In this document: positions 7,718 through 16,434 of the stretch, piece by piece
Layout: every line of letters begins with the position of its first letter
Position numbering within the stretch: position 1 is the stretch's first letter
Assembly (NCBI GenBank): GCA_018644725.1
Contig: JABGPZ010000039.1
Location: forward strand, 5,207-46,647
DNA length: 41,441 nucleotides
DNA from: Phycisphaerales bacterium
GTDB lineage: Bacteria > Planctomycetota > Phycisphaerae > SM23-33
Direction of reading: 5' to 3'
Notes under the pieces: generated by a model
Told to the model about the DNA's origin: nothing
Seen by the model: only the letters and a program-made list of their open reading frames with translations
Databases searched by the model: none
Position numbers and translations under genes: made by a program

Positions 7718-8060
7718 TTTGGCGCCCCCTTTTAAATGGTTCTTGTCTGAACTACTTTAGTTTAGGAGTAAACAGACCGAAGGGCAAGGGAAAAGTTATT
7801 TTTTTTACTGGGCCGTTGAACGCGGGCCTGTTTGTTCTCCGCGCTCGAGCTGGCGAGCGGCGGTGGCCGGGCGGTGGCGGGCTTGCATGAATCGCCACGC
7901 GTTGGAAGCCAATTTCGTTACGGTCTCCGGGGCCAGAGGAATTCGTGACGGGACCGGTTTCGGTTTTGCACAGGATAAGCCGTGTAAAAAACCGGCAGAA
8001 AATGGTATCATGACGCGGAGGGATCCCACTGCATCGATGCCCGTTTTTTAAGGAGACACG

Positions 8061-9548
8061 ATGACTCAAACGCGCCGAACATTCCTTCAGTCCGCGGGCC
8101 TGTGTGCCGCAGGTGTCGCCGCCGGCTGTAACGCCGAAGGCCCTGGGGCCAACGAGGCCGCGCCCAAGGCCAAGCCGAAGCACAACGTGCTATTTATTTT
8201 CACGGACGACCAGCGCTGGGACACGATTCACGCGCTCGGCAACAAGGAGATCATCACGCCCAACCTCGACCGGCTCGCGAAGCGCTCGTTCGTTTTCAGC
8301 CAGGGCTTCTGTTTTGGCGGCAACACTGCGGCGGTGTGCATTCCCGCGCGGAACCAGGCGATGAGCGGCAAGACGTTTTTCCGTTTTCCCAAGCGTGGCC
8401 GCCGGGCCTGCTTTGCGGATCCCAAGTGGGGCAATTTCCCCAAATCGATGAAGGCCGCCGGCTATGAGACGTACTACCGCGAAAAGTCGGGCAGCTCGAA
8501 TTTGCCGGAGATTCGCATGGACTTTGAGCACCGCGAAGACGTTCACCAGGTCAACGCGTTGCGCACCGGCCGGCCCGCGCAGGGGATCGTCGACGACGCG
8601 ATCCAATTCATCACGAAGGACCGCGACACTGACCGGCCATTCTTTATGTACCTTGGTGTGCCCGCGCCGCACGACCCGCGCTGGTCGCTTAAACAATTCC
8701 GCGCGATGTATGACCAGACCAAGCTCACGATCCCGCCGAACTATCGGCCACAGCATCGCTGGAACATTGGCGACATGACTGTCCGCGATGAATGTCTCGA
8801 AGTCTGGCCGCGCACGAAAGAAGCGATTCAGCGCCACCTGTTCGACTACTATTCGATCATGACGGCGATGGACCATGACCTCGGGAGGCTGCTCGATACG
8901 CTGGAGAACAAAGCCCTTTGGGAGAACACAATCGTGATTTTCTCTTCCGACCAGGGTCTCGCGATGGGCAGCCACGGCTTGCTCGGCAAGCAGAGTATTT
9001 ACGACGATGTGATGCGCGTGCCGATGCTTTATGCTGGCCCGGGGATCAAGCCGGGCACCTCCGACGCGTTCACCTATACGCATGACATTTACCCGACGGT
9101 GTGCGAGATGGTCGGCGCGAGTTGCCCAGGCGACCTCGATGGCCGGAGCGTGCGCGGGATCATGGAGGGCAAGGCCAAGAGCGTCCACGACTATATGGTG
9201 ATGGGGTACACCAGCGCGCAACGGTCGATTTCGGACGGCGAATGGAAGCTGATTATTTTCCCGCTGATCGGCAAGAAAGAATTGTTCCATGTGAAAACCG
9301 ACCCGTTTGAAACGAAAAACCTGACCAAGTCGAAAGCCCCGGAAGCCGTCGCAGCCAAGGCGAAATTGCGCAAGGCCCTCGAGGCCGAACTCAAGCGTCT
9401 CGGAGACAAATCACCGCTGGTGGTGAAGAGCCCCAAGTCCGCCGCATTCAATGCGCCAACGAAAAAGCGCGGCACTCGCTATCCCGCAGGGGGGCAGGCG
9501 CCAGACGAAATCGAGGCCGAGGAAAAAGCGGCCGCGAAGAAAAAATAA
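8061..9548 (+). CDS. Tat-exported lipoprotein sulfatase (formylglycine type)
   Basis: This 495-residue member of the S1 sulfatase family would hydrolyse a sulfate ester of a polysaccharide or glycan outside the cytoplasm. The N-terminus has a twin-arginine motif (RRTFLQ, residues 5-10) and a lipobox VAAG before Cys23, indicating Tat export and lipid anchoring. The sulfatase signature CIPAR places the Cys93 that is converted to formylglycine; the metal-binding TDDQRWDT (near 50) and the second metal site SSDQGLAMGSHG are also present. The start is supported by AAGGAGA 6 nt upstream. The C-terminal tail is Lys/Ala-rich. Substrate cannot be deduced. A bidirectional terminator follows. Confidence 0.9.
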   Translation: MTQTRRTFLQSAGLCAAGVAAGCNAEGPGANEAAPKAKPKHNVLFIFTDDQRWDTIHALGNKEIITPNLDRLAKRSFVFSQGFCFGGNTAAVCIPARNQAMSGKTFFRFPKRGRRACFADPKWGNFPKSMKAAGYETYYREKSGSSNLPEIRMDFEHREDVHQVNALRTGRPAQGIVDDAIQFITKDRDTDRPFFMYLGVPAPHDPRWSLKQFRAMYDQTKLTIPPNYRPQHRWNIGDMTVRDECLEVWPRTKEAIQRHLFDYYSIMTAMDHDLGRLLDTLENKALWENTIVIFSSDQGLAMGSHGLLGKQSIYDDVMRVPMLYAGPGIKPGTSDAFTYTHDIYPTVCEMVGASCPGDLDGRSVRGIMEGKAKSVHDYMVMGYTSAQRSISDGEWKLIIFPLIGKKELFHVKTDPFETKNLTKSKAPEAVAAKAKLRKALEAELKRLGDKSPLVVKSPKSAAFNAPTKKRGTRYPAGGQAPDEIEAEEKAAAKKK

Positions 9549-9566
9549 CGCGATCAGGTAAAAAAA

Positions 9567-9594
9567 ACACCCGACCAATTGGCCGGGTGTGTTT
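9567..9594. terminator. Bidirectional terminator between sulfatase and lipoprotein gene
   Basis: Arms ACACCCG / CGGGTGT surround a 10-nt loop, with an A-run before and a T-rich stretch after. Confidence 0.75.
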
Positions 9595-9616
9595 CTTATA
9601 ATCAAAACGAGGAGTG

Positions 9617-10135
9617 CTAGTTGCCCCTGTTGATTTTGCTGATAAGCCACGCGCCATCCTTTTTCACCAGATCAAACGAGGAGGTTTTGCTATGGCCATC
9701 TTTGGTGGCTTTGAATGTACAGACCGCTTCGCTGCCGCAGTCTGCAATGGTTACGTTCGTGACCTCGAGCACAATGGACTTATACCCGTTGACGAGGTCT
9801 TCCTTGAGTTCCGGAGGAAAGTTATGATGGCTTTCCAGGGCTTTTTCGTTCAGGGCTTTTGCTTCGCCGTCACTTAGGGCCACCATCGTTTTCAGGTCGA
9901 AGAGTTTGGTCGCACCAAGATAGTTTTGTGCAACTTGCTTGATTGCGTCGGCCGGGCCAGGTGTTGCTTTTGGCGTTTCGGCCTCGGCTTTGACGACGGT
10001 CTCTGTTTTGGTGACAGCGTCGGCCTTGGCGATATTGTTGTCGGGCGCGGCCTTCTTTTTCTCGCCGCCGCAGCCCGCAACCAGGGCTGCGCTCATCAGT
10101 GCAACCAATGTGATTGTAATCAGGTTTGATTTCAT
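9617..10135 (-). CDS. Small lipoprotein with an NTF2/DUF4878-like domain
   Basis: The 172-residue protein starts with a lipoprotein signal peptide (lipobox LVAG before Cys22). A Lys/Ala/Glu/Thr-rich linker follows to about residue 60. The C-terminal ~110 residues begin ADAIKQVAQNYLGATKLFD and end with the SFDLVKKDGAWLISKI pattern. That ending is typical of the small cone-shaped NTF2-like fold (DUF4878/SnoaL-like) found in secreted bacterial lipoproteins. No catalytic residues can be assigned, so a binding or scaffolding role is the most that can be said. It converges on the sulfatase gene. The upstream region has no strong Shine-Dalgarno sequence. Confidence 0.7.
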   Translation of the reverse strand: MKSNLITITLVALMSAALVAGCGGEKKKAAPDNNIAKADAVTKTETVVKAEAETPKATPGPADAIKQVAQNYLGATKLFDLKTMVALSDGEAKALNEKALESHHNFPPELKEDLVNGYKSIVLEVTNVTIADCGSEAVCTFKATKDGHSKTSSFDLVKKDGAWLISKINRGN

Positions 10136-10330
10136 TGTTTTGTCTTTCTTTCATGGAGAGGGGATTGTTTCGTTCCCACAAGATACACGATTGCGGTCCG
10201 GGTTTCAATCCGTAGCTGTTGCGATTGGAATTGCGGCGGTATCGAGTTTGATTTGTTTTGTGAGGCTGGCGAGGAGGCCAAGGCGACCCGCACAGAACCG
10301 TTCAAAATGGCCGCGATTCGCGTCTCGCCC

Positions 10331-10359
10331 TTGCGGGGTGCGGAGGTTTCGGGTACAGT
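10331..10359 (+). promoter_or_regulatory. mnmA promoter, leaderless geometry
   Basis: TTGCGG (10331-10336), 17-bp spacer, TACAGT (10354-10359), six bases (GCAGCG), then the ATG at 10366. A GGAGG at 10342-10346 lies inside the spacer and too far upstream to serve as a ribosome-binding site. Confidence 0.6.
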
Positions 10360-10365
10360 GCAGCG

Positions 10366-11436
10366 ATGGAACGAATGGACGGACAAAGTGTGCTGCTGGC
10401 GATGAGCGGCGGCGTGGATTCTTCGGTGGCGGCAGCGATGTTGATCGAAGCGGGCGCGACGGTTACGGGCGTATTCATGTGCCTCGGCACGGCCGGGGGA
10501 GAAGGCTCGGACCGGGGGTGTTGCAGCCCCCAGGACGCTGCCGACGCGCGGCGCGTGGCCGAGAATCTTGGCATGGATCTCCACGTGCTGAATTTGCAGG
10601 ACGCCTTCGCGCCGATTATCGACTATTTTCTCGGCGAGTATGTCGACGGCCGCACGCCGAATCCGTGTATCCGGTGTAACGCGATTCTAAAATTCGGCCG
10701 CCTCGTCGAGCTGGCAGACTCGCTCGACATCGACTTTGTCGCGACCGGCCACTATGCCCGCATGGGCGAATATGACGGCCAGCGGTGTATCCGGCGCGGG
10801 GAAAATTCCCACAAAGACCAGTCTTACGCCCTATTCGAAATTCCGCCGAAGAACCTTCCGCGCATGCTGTTGCCGATTGGCGAAATCGACGACAAAGCCC
10901 TTGTCCGCGACAAGGCGCGACAGGCGGGACTAAACGTGGCCGACAAACCCGACAGTCAGGAAATTTGCTTCGTTGAAAACGACGATTACGTTTCGCTGCT
11001 CGCTGACCGCGCGCCAGCCGCGCTGACCCCCGGCAACATTATCAACGTCGAGGGCGACATTCTCGGCCAGCACGAAGGCTATGGCCAGTTCACCATTGGT
11101 CAGCGGCGCGGGATCAATGTCGCGTGCGGCGTGCCGATGTATGTGACGAAAATTGACCCCGCTACGGGCGAGGTGACCATTGGCACGCGCGAGCAATCGT
11201 GCAGCCTGGCGCTGACGGCGGAGCGAAGCGTGTGGCATGTCCGCCCGCCAGCGGCCGAGTTCAAGGCCGACGTCCAAATCCGCTACAACCATCGCGGCGC
11301 ACCCGCGACGGTGCGAATCGCCGAGGACGAGACGTTCACGGTCGAATTTGACGAACCGATCCACGCCATTACCCCCGGCCAAGCCGCCGTGGTGTATATT
11401 GACGACTGCCTTCTCGGCGGCGGCTGGATTCAATAA
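10366..11436 (+). CDS. mnmA: tRNA-specific 2-thiouridylase
   Basis: The 356-residue enzyme installs the 2-thio group on uridine 34 of Lys, Glu and Gln tRNAs, using ATP and sulfur relayed from a cysteine desulfurase. The PP-loop SGGVDSSVAA is near residues 14-23. The two catalytic cysteines lie in TPNPCIRCN and in DSQEICFV; ATGHYAR and the C-terminal beta-barrel region (GYGQFTIGQRRGIN onward) are standard for the family. Length is normal. The ATG at 10366 fits the promoter position; a second ATG three codons later is possible. kptA follows 43 nt downstream on the same strand, so the two RNA-modifying enzymes may be co-transcribed. Confidence 0.95.
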   Translation: MERMDGQSVLLAMSGGVDSSVAAAMLIEAGATVTGVFMCLGTAGGEGSDRGCCSPQDAADARRVAENLGMDLHVLNLQDAFAPIIDYFLGEYVDGRTPNPCIRCNAILKFGRLVELADSLDIDFVATGHYARMGEYDGQRCIRRGENSHKDQSYALFEIPPKNLPRMLLPIGEIDDKALVRDKARQAGLNVADKPDSQEICFVENDDYVSLLADRAPAALTPGNIINVEGDILGQHEGYGQFTIGQRRGINVACGVPMYVTKIDPATGEVTIGTREQSCSLALTAERSVWHVRPPAAEFKADVQIRYNHRGAPATVRIAEDETFTVEFDEPIHAITPGQAAVVYIDDCLLGGGWIQ

Positions 11437-11479
11437 ACAAGAGACCCCCATTTTTCGGTCAAACGAATTGGAGATTAAG

Positions 11480-12049
11480 ATGATGAAACGAGCAGAGTTT
11501 ATTCAACTGAGCAAGGCCATGTCCCGCGCGCTTCGACACGAACCGTGGGAGTATGAGCTCGAACTCGATTCCGAGGGCTGGGTGGATGTGAACCAGCTGA
11601 TCGCCGCTATGGGAACGGTGTCTCCCAATTGGAAAGACCTGCCAGTGGCACGCATTGAGGAGCTGATCGCCAAACCGGGCCCGGTGCGCTTTGAACTCGC
11701 GGACGGGAAAATTCGCGCGGGCGATACTCGGTATTTTCCTGGCCGGCTTGCTCTGAAGCAGGCGACGCCTCCCGAAACCCTCTATCACGGGATCGCCTCT
11801 GAAATGCTGGAGCAGGTTCAGCAGAACGGCCTGCTTCCTGCGGGTCGGCAATATGTCCATTTGTCTGTAGACGTGAAGATGGCGATTCGCGTTGGCAAGC
11901 GCAAATCCGCCGCGCCGGTGATTTTTGTGGTGGACACCCAAGCCGCCATGGCCGAGGGGAGCAAATTCTACATTGGCAACGAGAAGGTGTGGCTGGCGGA
12001 TCGCATCCCGTGGTCCTGCCTGTCGGAAAGAAAGACGCTCCACGGGTAG
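11480..12049 (+). CDS. kptA: RNA 2'-phosphotransferase (Tpt1/KptA family)
   Basis: The 189-residue protein belongs to the family that removes an RNA 2'-phosphate by transferring it to NAD+, releasing nicotinamide and ADP-ribose 1'',2''-cyclic phosphate. Diagnostic elements: LSKAMSRALRHEP with the catalytic Arg19/His20 pair, DSEGWVDVNQL, TLYHGIASEMLEQVQQNGL, RQYVHLS, and the end motif FYIGNEKVWLADRIPW. The canonical GHS after the IRA motif is replaced by DTRYFPGR, so the NAD-pocket details may differ. GGAG lies 6 nt before the chosen ATG; an immediately following ATG is an alternative. In yeast the enzyme finishes tRNA splicing; the bacterial substrate is not established. Confidence 0.9.
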   Translation: MMKRAEFIQLSKAMSRALRHEPWEYELELDSEGWVDVNQLIAAMGTVSPNWKDLPVARIEELIAKPGPVRFELADGKIRAGDTRYFPGRLALKQATPPETLYHGIASEMLEQVQQNGLLPAGRQYVHLSVDVKMAIRVGKRKSAAPVIFVVDTQAAMAEGSKFYIGNEKVWLADRIPWSCLSERKTLHG

Positions 12050-12168
12050 CCGAGAGGGCAAGGCGACACGTGGAAGATTCAGCAGCGAAACAACGCCTCT
12101 CGCAAGAAATCGCCCCCGCTTTCGTTTTACAAGAACACGAACGTCCACATTTCCAGCAGGAGATTCTC

Positions 12169-13641
12169 ATGCAACATTTGACTCGTCGCACATTTCTTCA
12201 GACTTCCGGCCTGGCACTGACGGCCGCATCGATTTGCCCCACGGTCTCGGCCGCGAAGGCGGACCCCGCCCAGCCCAACATTCTGATGATCGCGGTCGAC
12301 GATTTGCGCCCACAGATCCACGCGTGGGAAAAGAAGTTCATGAAGACGCCGAACATCGATGCGCTGTGCAAGCGCGGCGTGCGGTTCGAGCGTGCCTACT
12401 GCCAGATCGCAGTGTGCGGCGCATCGCGGGCGAGCCTGCTGACGGGTCTGCGGCCGACGCGAAAGCGGTTCCTCAGCTATCTTAGCCGCGCCGACAAAGA
12501 CGCCAAGGGCATCCCGATGATTCCCGCAACGCTCAAGGCCGCAGGGTATACCTGCGTCGCCAATGGAAAAATTTCTCACCACCTCGACGACAACGAGGCG
12601 CAGTGGTCCCAGCCGCCTTGGCGCTCCACAGGCCCTAACTGGGTCACGAAGGAAAATCTCGACATCATGGCAGAGGGGCGTAAAAATGGGGTCAATCCCA
12701 AGAAAAATCGCGGACGGGCCTATGAATGTGCCGATGTCCCCGACAGCGCCTACCGTGATGGCAAAACGCTCGCACGGTCGATCGACGATCTGCGTAAGCT
12801 CGCCAAGGCCGACAAGCCGTTCTTCTTTGCGACGGGCTTCGTCAAGCCGCACCTGCCGTTCAACGCGCCGAAAAAATATTGGGACATGTACACCGAAGCC
12901 GGCATCGTCAAACTGCCCGACAACTATTACAAACCCAAAAACACGCCCGCGCGCTATACGCGATACGGCTGGCACGAAATGCGCAGTTATGCCGAAATTC
13001 CCAAGCGTGGCCCCGTCGACCGCAAGACCGCGCTGAAACTGATCCACGGGTATTATGCCTGCGTGAGCTACACCGACGCGCTGATCGGCAAGTTGCTGGC
13101 AGAGCTGAAAACCCTCGGCCTTGATGACAACACGATTGTGTTGCTCTGGGGCGATCATGGCTGGAAGCTCGGCGAGCACGCGATGTGGTGCAAGCACACC
13201 AACTACGAAATCGACTGCCATGTGCCGCTGGTGATCGCCGCGCCCGGCAAGGACTTCCCCAAGGGCACGAGCTGCCCGTCGCTGGTGGAATTCGTGGACA
13301 TCTATCCGACGCTGTGCGACCTGACGGGCACGAAGAAGCCCAAGCACCTCCAGGGCGATTCGCTGGTCGGGCTGCTGAAGAAGCCGGCCACGGCCGATTT
13401 CAAAAAGGCAGCCTTCAGCCGCTGGCCAGGTCTCGGCGAGAGCGTCAAAACCGACCGCTATCGCTACACCGAATATCGCGGCAAATCCGGCGAGTCGATC
13501 ATCGACATGGTGCTGTTCGATCACAAAACCGACCTTGCCGAAAATCAGAACGTCGCGAACAAGCCCGAATACGCCGACGCGCTCAAAGAGATGCAGGCGA
13601 TCCTCAAAGCGGGCTACCAGGCCGTCCGCCCGAAGAAGTAG
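12169..13641 (+). CDS. Tat-exported sulfatase, iduronate-2-sulfatase-like
   Basis: The 490-residue enzyme is a second formylglycine sulfatase. The Tat-type signal (RRTFLQ at residues 6-11, then a hydrophobic stretch ending near SAAKA) indicates periplasmic export without a lipobox. Cys83 in CGASR is the formylglycine site. IAVDDLRPQI and the GDHGWKLGEH motif are characteristic of iduronate-2-sulfatase-like members, together with KPHLPF. AGGAG lies 6 nt before the ATG. It is 120 bp downstream of kptA but functionally unrelated. Its signal peptide resembles that of the sulfatase at 8061, while the catalytic domains belong to different subfamilies. Glycosaminoglycan-like or algal sulfated glycans are plausible substrates by family analogy only. 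Confidence 0.9.
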   Translation: MQHLTRRTFLQTSGLALTAASICPTVSAAKADPAQPNILMIAVDDLRPQIHAWEKKFMKTPNIDALCKRGVRFERAYCQIAVCGASRASLLTGLRPTRKRFLSYLSRADKDAKGIPMIPATLKAAGYTCVANGKISHHLDDNEAQWSQPPWRSTGPNWVTKENLDIMAEGRKNGVNPKKNRGRAYECADVPDSAYRDGKTLARSIDDLRKLAKADKPFFFATGFVKPHLPFNAPKKYWDMYTEAGIVKLPDNYYKPKNTPARYTRYGWHEMRSYAEIPKRGPVDRKTALKLIHGYYACVSYTDALIGKLLAELKTLGLDDNTIVLLWGDHGWKLGEHAMWCKHTNYEIDCHVPLVIAAPGKDFPKGTSCPSLVEFVDIYPTLCDLTGTKKPKHLQGDSLVGLLKKPATADFKKAAFSRWPGLGESVKTDRYRYTEYRGKSGESIIDMVLFDHKTDLAENQNVANKPEYADALKEMQAILKAGYQAVRPKK

Positions 13642-14046
13642 ACCCAGCACCCGCGGCAGGGCCCTTTTTGTCGTTCAGGGGGTCTCCCAAAGAGGCCGTG
13701 AAATGAAAAAAACTTGGCCTGTTGCGGCCTGTTGGCAGTTTCGAGAGAAGGGGCTCGTCCGCGAGAAAATGTCCCCAAAACAGGCCCGGCGGGCGCGTTG
13801 GCGGGTGGAAGAAAGTTTTTTTATGGCGCACCCCCGCCCAATCGGTCTAAAATGGCTACCGGGAGAGTTGACAAATCGCCGAAAGCGGAGTACTCTCTAC
13901 CCTCAAATGGAATCGGAAATGATGGACTCGGACCCTCTGCGTACACAGAGGCGTATCTTCTTTATCGGCCAGGTAGTGAAGAAACTTGAGTTCATCGGCC
14001 AGAACATGCCGGCATCGCCGGCCAAGCTGCGAAAGGGATTACTGTG
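13642..14046. other. Gap upstream of bamA; promoter but no gene
   Basis: About 400 bp without a convincing gene. An open frame runs through (about 13704-14047), but it has no recognisable domain and shadow-like composition. The bamA promoter at 13868 is the only clear element. Confidence 0.5.
13868..13896 (+). promoter_or_regulatory. bamA promoter
   Basis: A perfect -35 TTGACA (13868-13873), 17-bp spacer and TACTCT (13891-13896) give a leader of about 145 nt before the bamA ATG. Confidence 0.65.
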
Positions 14047-16380
14047 ATGAGTCGGAACACACAGAATCGGAGCGCCCTGTTGGGCCTATGTATCGTATTG
14101 ATGTCAGCCTCGCTGGTGCTTGCTGCGCCCGCGACGGTCCTCAAGGTCACCGTCAGCGGCAACACCCAGACGCCCACCCAGACCGTGTTGGGTCACGTCA
14201 AGACGCGCGCCGGCGAACCGCTGAACACCAAGATCGTCCAGGACGACCAGAAGAGCCTGCTCTCAACGGGTAAGTTCGAGACGGTTGTGATCACCACCCA
14301 GAACACCCCCGCCGGTGTGATCGTGGCGATTGCCGTGACCGAAAGGCCGCAGATCAAGACGCTCACGCTTCTTGGCAACAAGGCGATCGCCAGCGACTCG
14401 CTCACCAAGGACATCGGCATCAAAGCCGGCGACCCGCTGAGCGAACCCAACATTGAAGCCGCACGTCTCGCGATCGAATCGCGCTATAAAGAAGAAGGCT
14501 TCCCGCTCGTGCGCGTTGGCACAGATGCCGCCGCCAAAGCCCGTGGCGAAGTTACCTACCGCATCGTCGAAGGCCCCAAGGTCGTCGTCGATGACGTCGT
14601 CTTCAATGGCAACACGTTCCGCAGCGACACGAATCTCTCGTTCAAGAGCGAGACCAAGGAAAAGCTGTGGGTGCTGGTCTCGGGCGTATTCAATCAGGAA
14701 AAACTCGACCGCGACGCGATCACGCTGCGCCAGATGCACGTGGACGAAGGCTTCCTCGATTGTGAAGTCGCCGCCAAGGTCGACTACCTCAACGCGGCCA
14801 AGACCCGCTGCAAGGTCACCTTCGAAATTCACGAAGGCCCGCGCTATCGCGTTGGCACAGTGACGTTCAAGGGCAACTCGATTTTCCCCGCCGCCGACCT
14901 CAAGCGCCGCATGATCCTCAAAACCGACGGCTACTTCCTTGCCGACTCGCTCCGCAAGGACACCGAGACCATCAAGGACACCTACGGCGAGCTCGGCCAC
15001 ATTTATGCGACCGTTACCGCCGCCAAGCGCTATCCCGCACCGACCAAGGCGCCCGCGGGCACGGTCAACCTCGTATTCACGATTGGCGAAAGCGACCAGT
15101 TCCGCGTCGGCCGCATCCGCGTCAAGGGCAACGACACCACCCACGACAATGTGATCTTGCGCGAATGCCGCTTCTATCCCCAGCAACTCTACAACGGCCC
15201 GGCCGTGAAGAACTCGAAAAACCGCCTCGAATCCCTCCGCCTGTTCAGGCCCGGCAGCGTGAACATCACGCCCGTGGACTCCAAGCAAAAGGGCATCAAG
15301 GACATGGTCGTCGAAGTCGTTGAAGATCGCACGCTGGACCTGATCCTCGGCGTGGGTGTTTCGAGCAACGACGGGCTGATGGGCAACATCTCGCTCACCC
15401 AGCGCAACTTTGACATTTCCAAACTGTGGGACGCCAACAGCTGGCGACACTTCACCAAACCCGGCACGTTCAAGGGCGCAGGCGAAACGATGAGCATCGT
15501 CCTCGAGCCCGGCACGGTGACCAGCCGTGCGACGATTTCATGGTTCACGCCGTACATCAACGACAAGCCTTACTCCGCCGGCGTCAGCCTGTTCTATAAT
15601 CAGCGCGACCAGGAAGACTACGAAGAACGCCGCGTTGGCGCGCGCGCTTCGGTCGGCCACGTGTTCCGCAATCGGTGGTACGTCGAAGGCGCCGTGCGTA
15701 TCGAGAACATCACCCTCAAGTCGCCCGCCTCGTCCGCCGTCGAAATCAAGGCCGACGATGGCAGCCACTCGCTGCTGGGCCTCAAGGCCCGCTTCGTGCG
15801 CGACCATACGATCAACGAAGGCCGCCGTCCCGTCTCGGGCGACAAGTTCTCCTTCAGCATCGAACAGGTCGTCGGCACCGAGTCGTTCACCAAGTTCGAA
15901 GCCAACTACAACAAATACTGGACCGTTCGCACCGACGCGCTCAACCGGAAGCACGTTGTGATGGTCCGCGGTCAATATCGCGCCATCGCAGGCGACGCGC
16001 CGGTCTTCGAACGCTACTACGCGGGCGGGCCTGGCTCGGTTCGCGGCTTTGCGTATCGCGGCATCAGCCCGCGCGGGCACAATGGCGTGGGCATGGTGCT
16101 CAGCGACGCGATCGGCGGCAAATCCAGCGCCGTGATCAGCGCAGAATATCACATCCCGCTGATGACCGACAAGGTCACGGGCGTGCTCTTCTTCGACGCG
16201 GGTACGGTTGATGCAAATTATGCCCTGGGCGATTTCCGCGCGTCGGTGGGCTTCGGCCTGCGGGTCCAGGTGCCGATGCTCGGCCCGGTCCCGATGGCGC
16301 TGGACTTCGGCTTCCCGATTTCCAAGCAGGGTGAAGACGACAAGCAACTCTTCAGCTTCACCATCGGCTACAGCCAATAA
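14047..16380 (+). CDS. bamA: Outer-membrane protein assembly factor BamA
   Basis: The 777-residue precursor would fold and insert beta-barrel proteins into the outer membrane. A Sec signal peptide ends near AAPA (residues 23-27). Five POTRA-like repeats follow, at about 28-95, 96-170, 171-259, 260-340 and 341-415; several carry the ...V.GN... strand signature (VSGNT, LLGNKA, FNGNTF, FKGNSI, VKGNDT). Residues about 420-777 form the Omp85 barrel with the conserved VRGF motif at Val665 in GGPGSVRGFAYRG. The protein ends in an aromatic-rich strand (FSFTIGYSQ). The ATG at 14047 directly follows a GTG that could also start the frame. No skp or lpx genes are adjacent, unlike in many Proteobacteria. 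The presence of BamA shows the organism has an outer membrane. Confidence 0.93.
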   Translation: MSRNTQNRSALLGLCIVLMSASLVLAAPATVLKVTVSGNTQTPTQTVLGHVKTRAGEPLNTKIVQDDQKSLLSTGKFETVVITTQNTPAGVIVAIAVTERPQIKTLTLLGNKAIASDSLTKDIGIKAGDPLSEPNIEAARLAIESRYKEEGFPLVRVGTDAAAKARGEVTYRIVEGPKVVVDDVVFNGNTFRSDTNLSFKSETKEKLWVLVSGVFNQEKLDRDAITLRQMHVDEGFLDCEVAAKVDYLNAAKTRCKVTFEIHEGPRYRVGTVTFKGNSIFPAADLKRRMILKTDGYFLADSLRKDTETIKDTYGELGHIYATVTAAKRYPAPTKAPAGTVNLVFTIGESDQFRVGRIRVKGNDTTHDNVILRECRFYPQQLYNGPAVKNSKNRLESLRLFRPGSVNITPVDSKQKGIKDMVVEVVEDRTLDLILGVGVSSNDGLMGNISLTQRNFDISKLWDANSWRHFTKPGTFKGAGETMSIVLEPGTVTSRATISWFTPYINDKPYSAGVSLFYNQRDQEDYEERRVGARASVGHVFRNRWYVEGAVRIENITLKSPASSAVEIKADDGSHSLLGLKARFVRDHTINEGRRPVSGDKFSFSIEQVVGTESFTKFEANYNKYWTVRTDALNRKHVVMVRGQYRAIAGDAPVFERYYAGGPGSVRGFAYRGISPRGHNGVGMVLSDAIGGKSSAVISAEYHIPLMTDKVTGVLFFDAGTVDANYALGDFRASVGFGLRVQVPMLGPVPMALDFGFPISKQGEDDKQLFSFTIGYSQ

Positions 16381-16403
16381 TCACGCCACAGAGAACACAC
16401 GAC

Positions 16404-16434
16404 AACGTCCGGTCATTTGGCCGGGCGTTTTTTT
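16404..16434 (+). terminator. bamA terminator
   Basis: Arms AACGTCCGG / CCGGGCGTT (nine pairs with one G-U) are followed by a run of seven T's. It also lies at the 3' end of the convergent hydrolase gene. Confidence 0.85.

Larger units (their letters stand above)
6780..8060. other. Long gene-poor stretch carrying the parS pair
   Basis: Nearly 1.3 kb separates asnB from the sulfatase. All open frames on both strands are GC-driven, overlapping and lack recognisable domains; one Pro/Ala-rich frame (7298-7717) is listed separately. The only strong signals are the two parS palindromes. The segment from about 7090 to 7640 is G-rich on the plus strand with degenerate short repeats. Confidence 0.5.

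Noticed and set aside
12127-13650. 507-codon minus-strand open frame
   Set aside because: It lies opposite the second sulfatase, has no domain and no ribosome-binding site, and mirrors its codon structure.
13704-14047. Small plus-strand gene before bamA
   Set aside because: The frame has no domain and runs through the TTGACA/TACTCT promoter of bamA.
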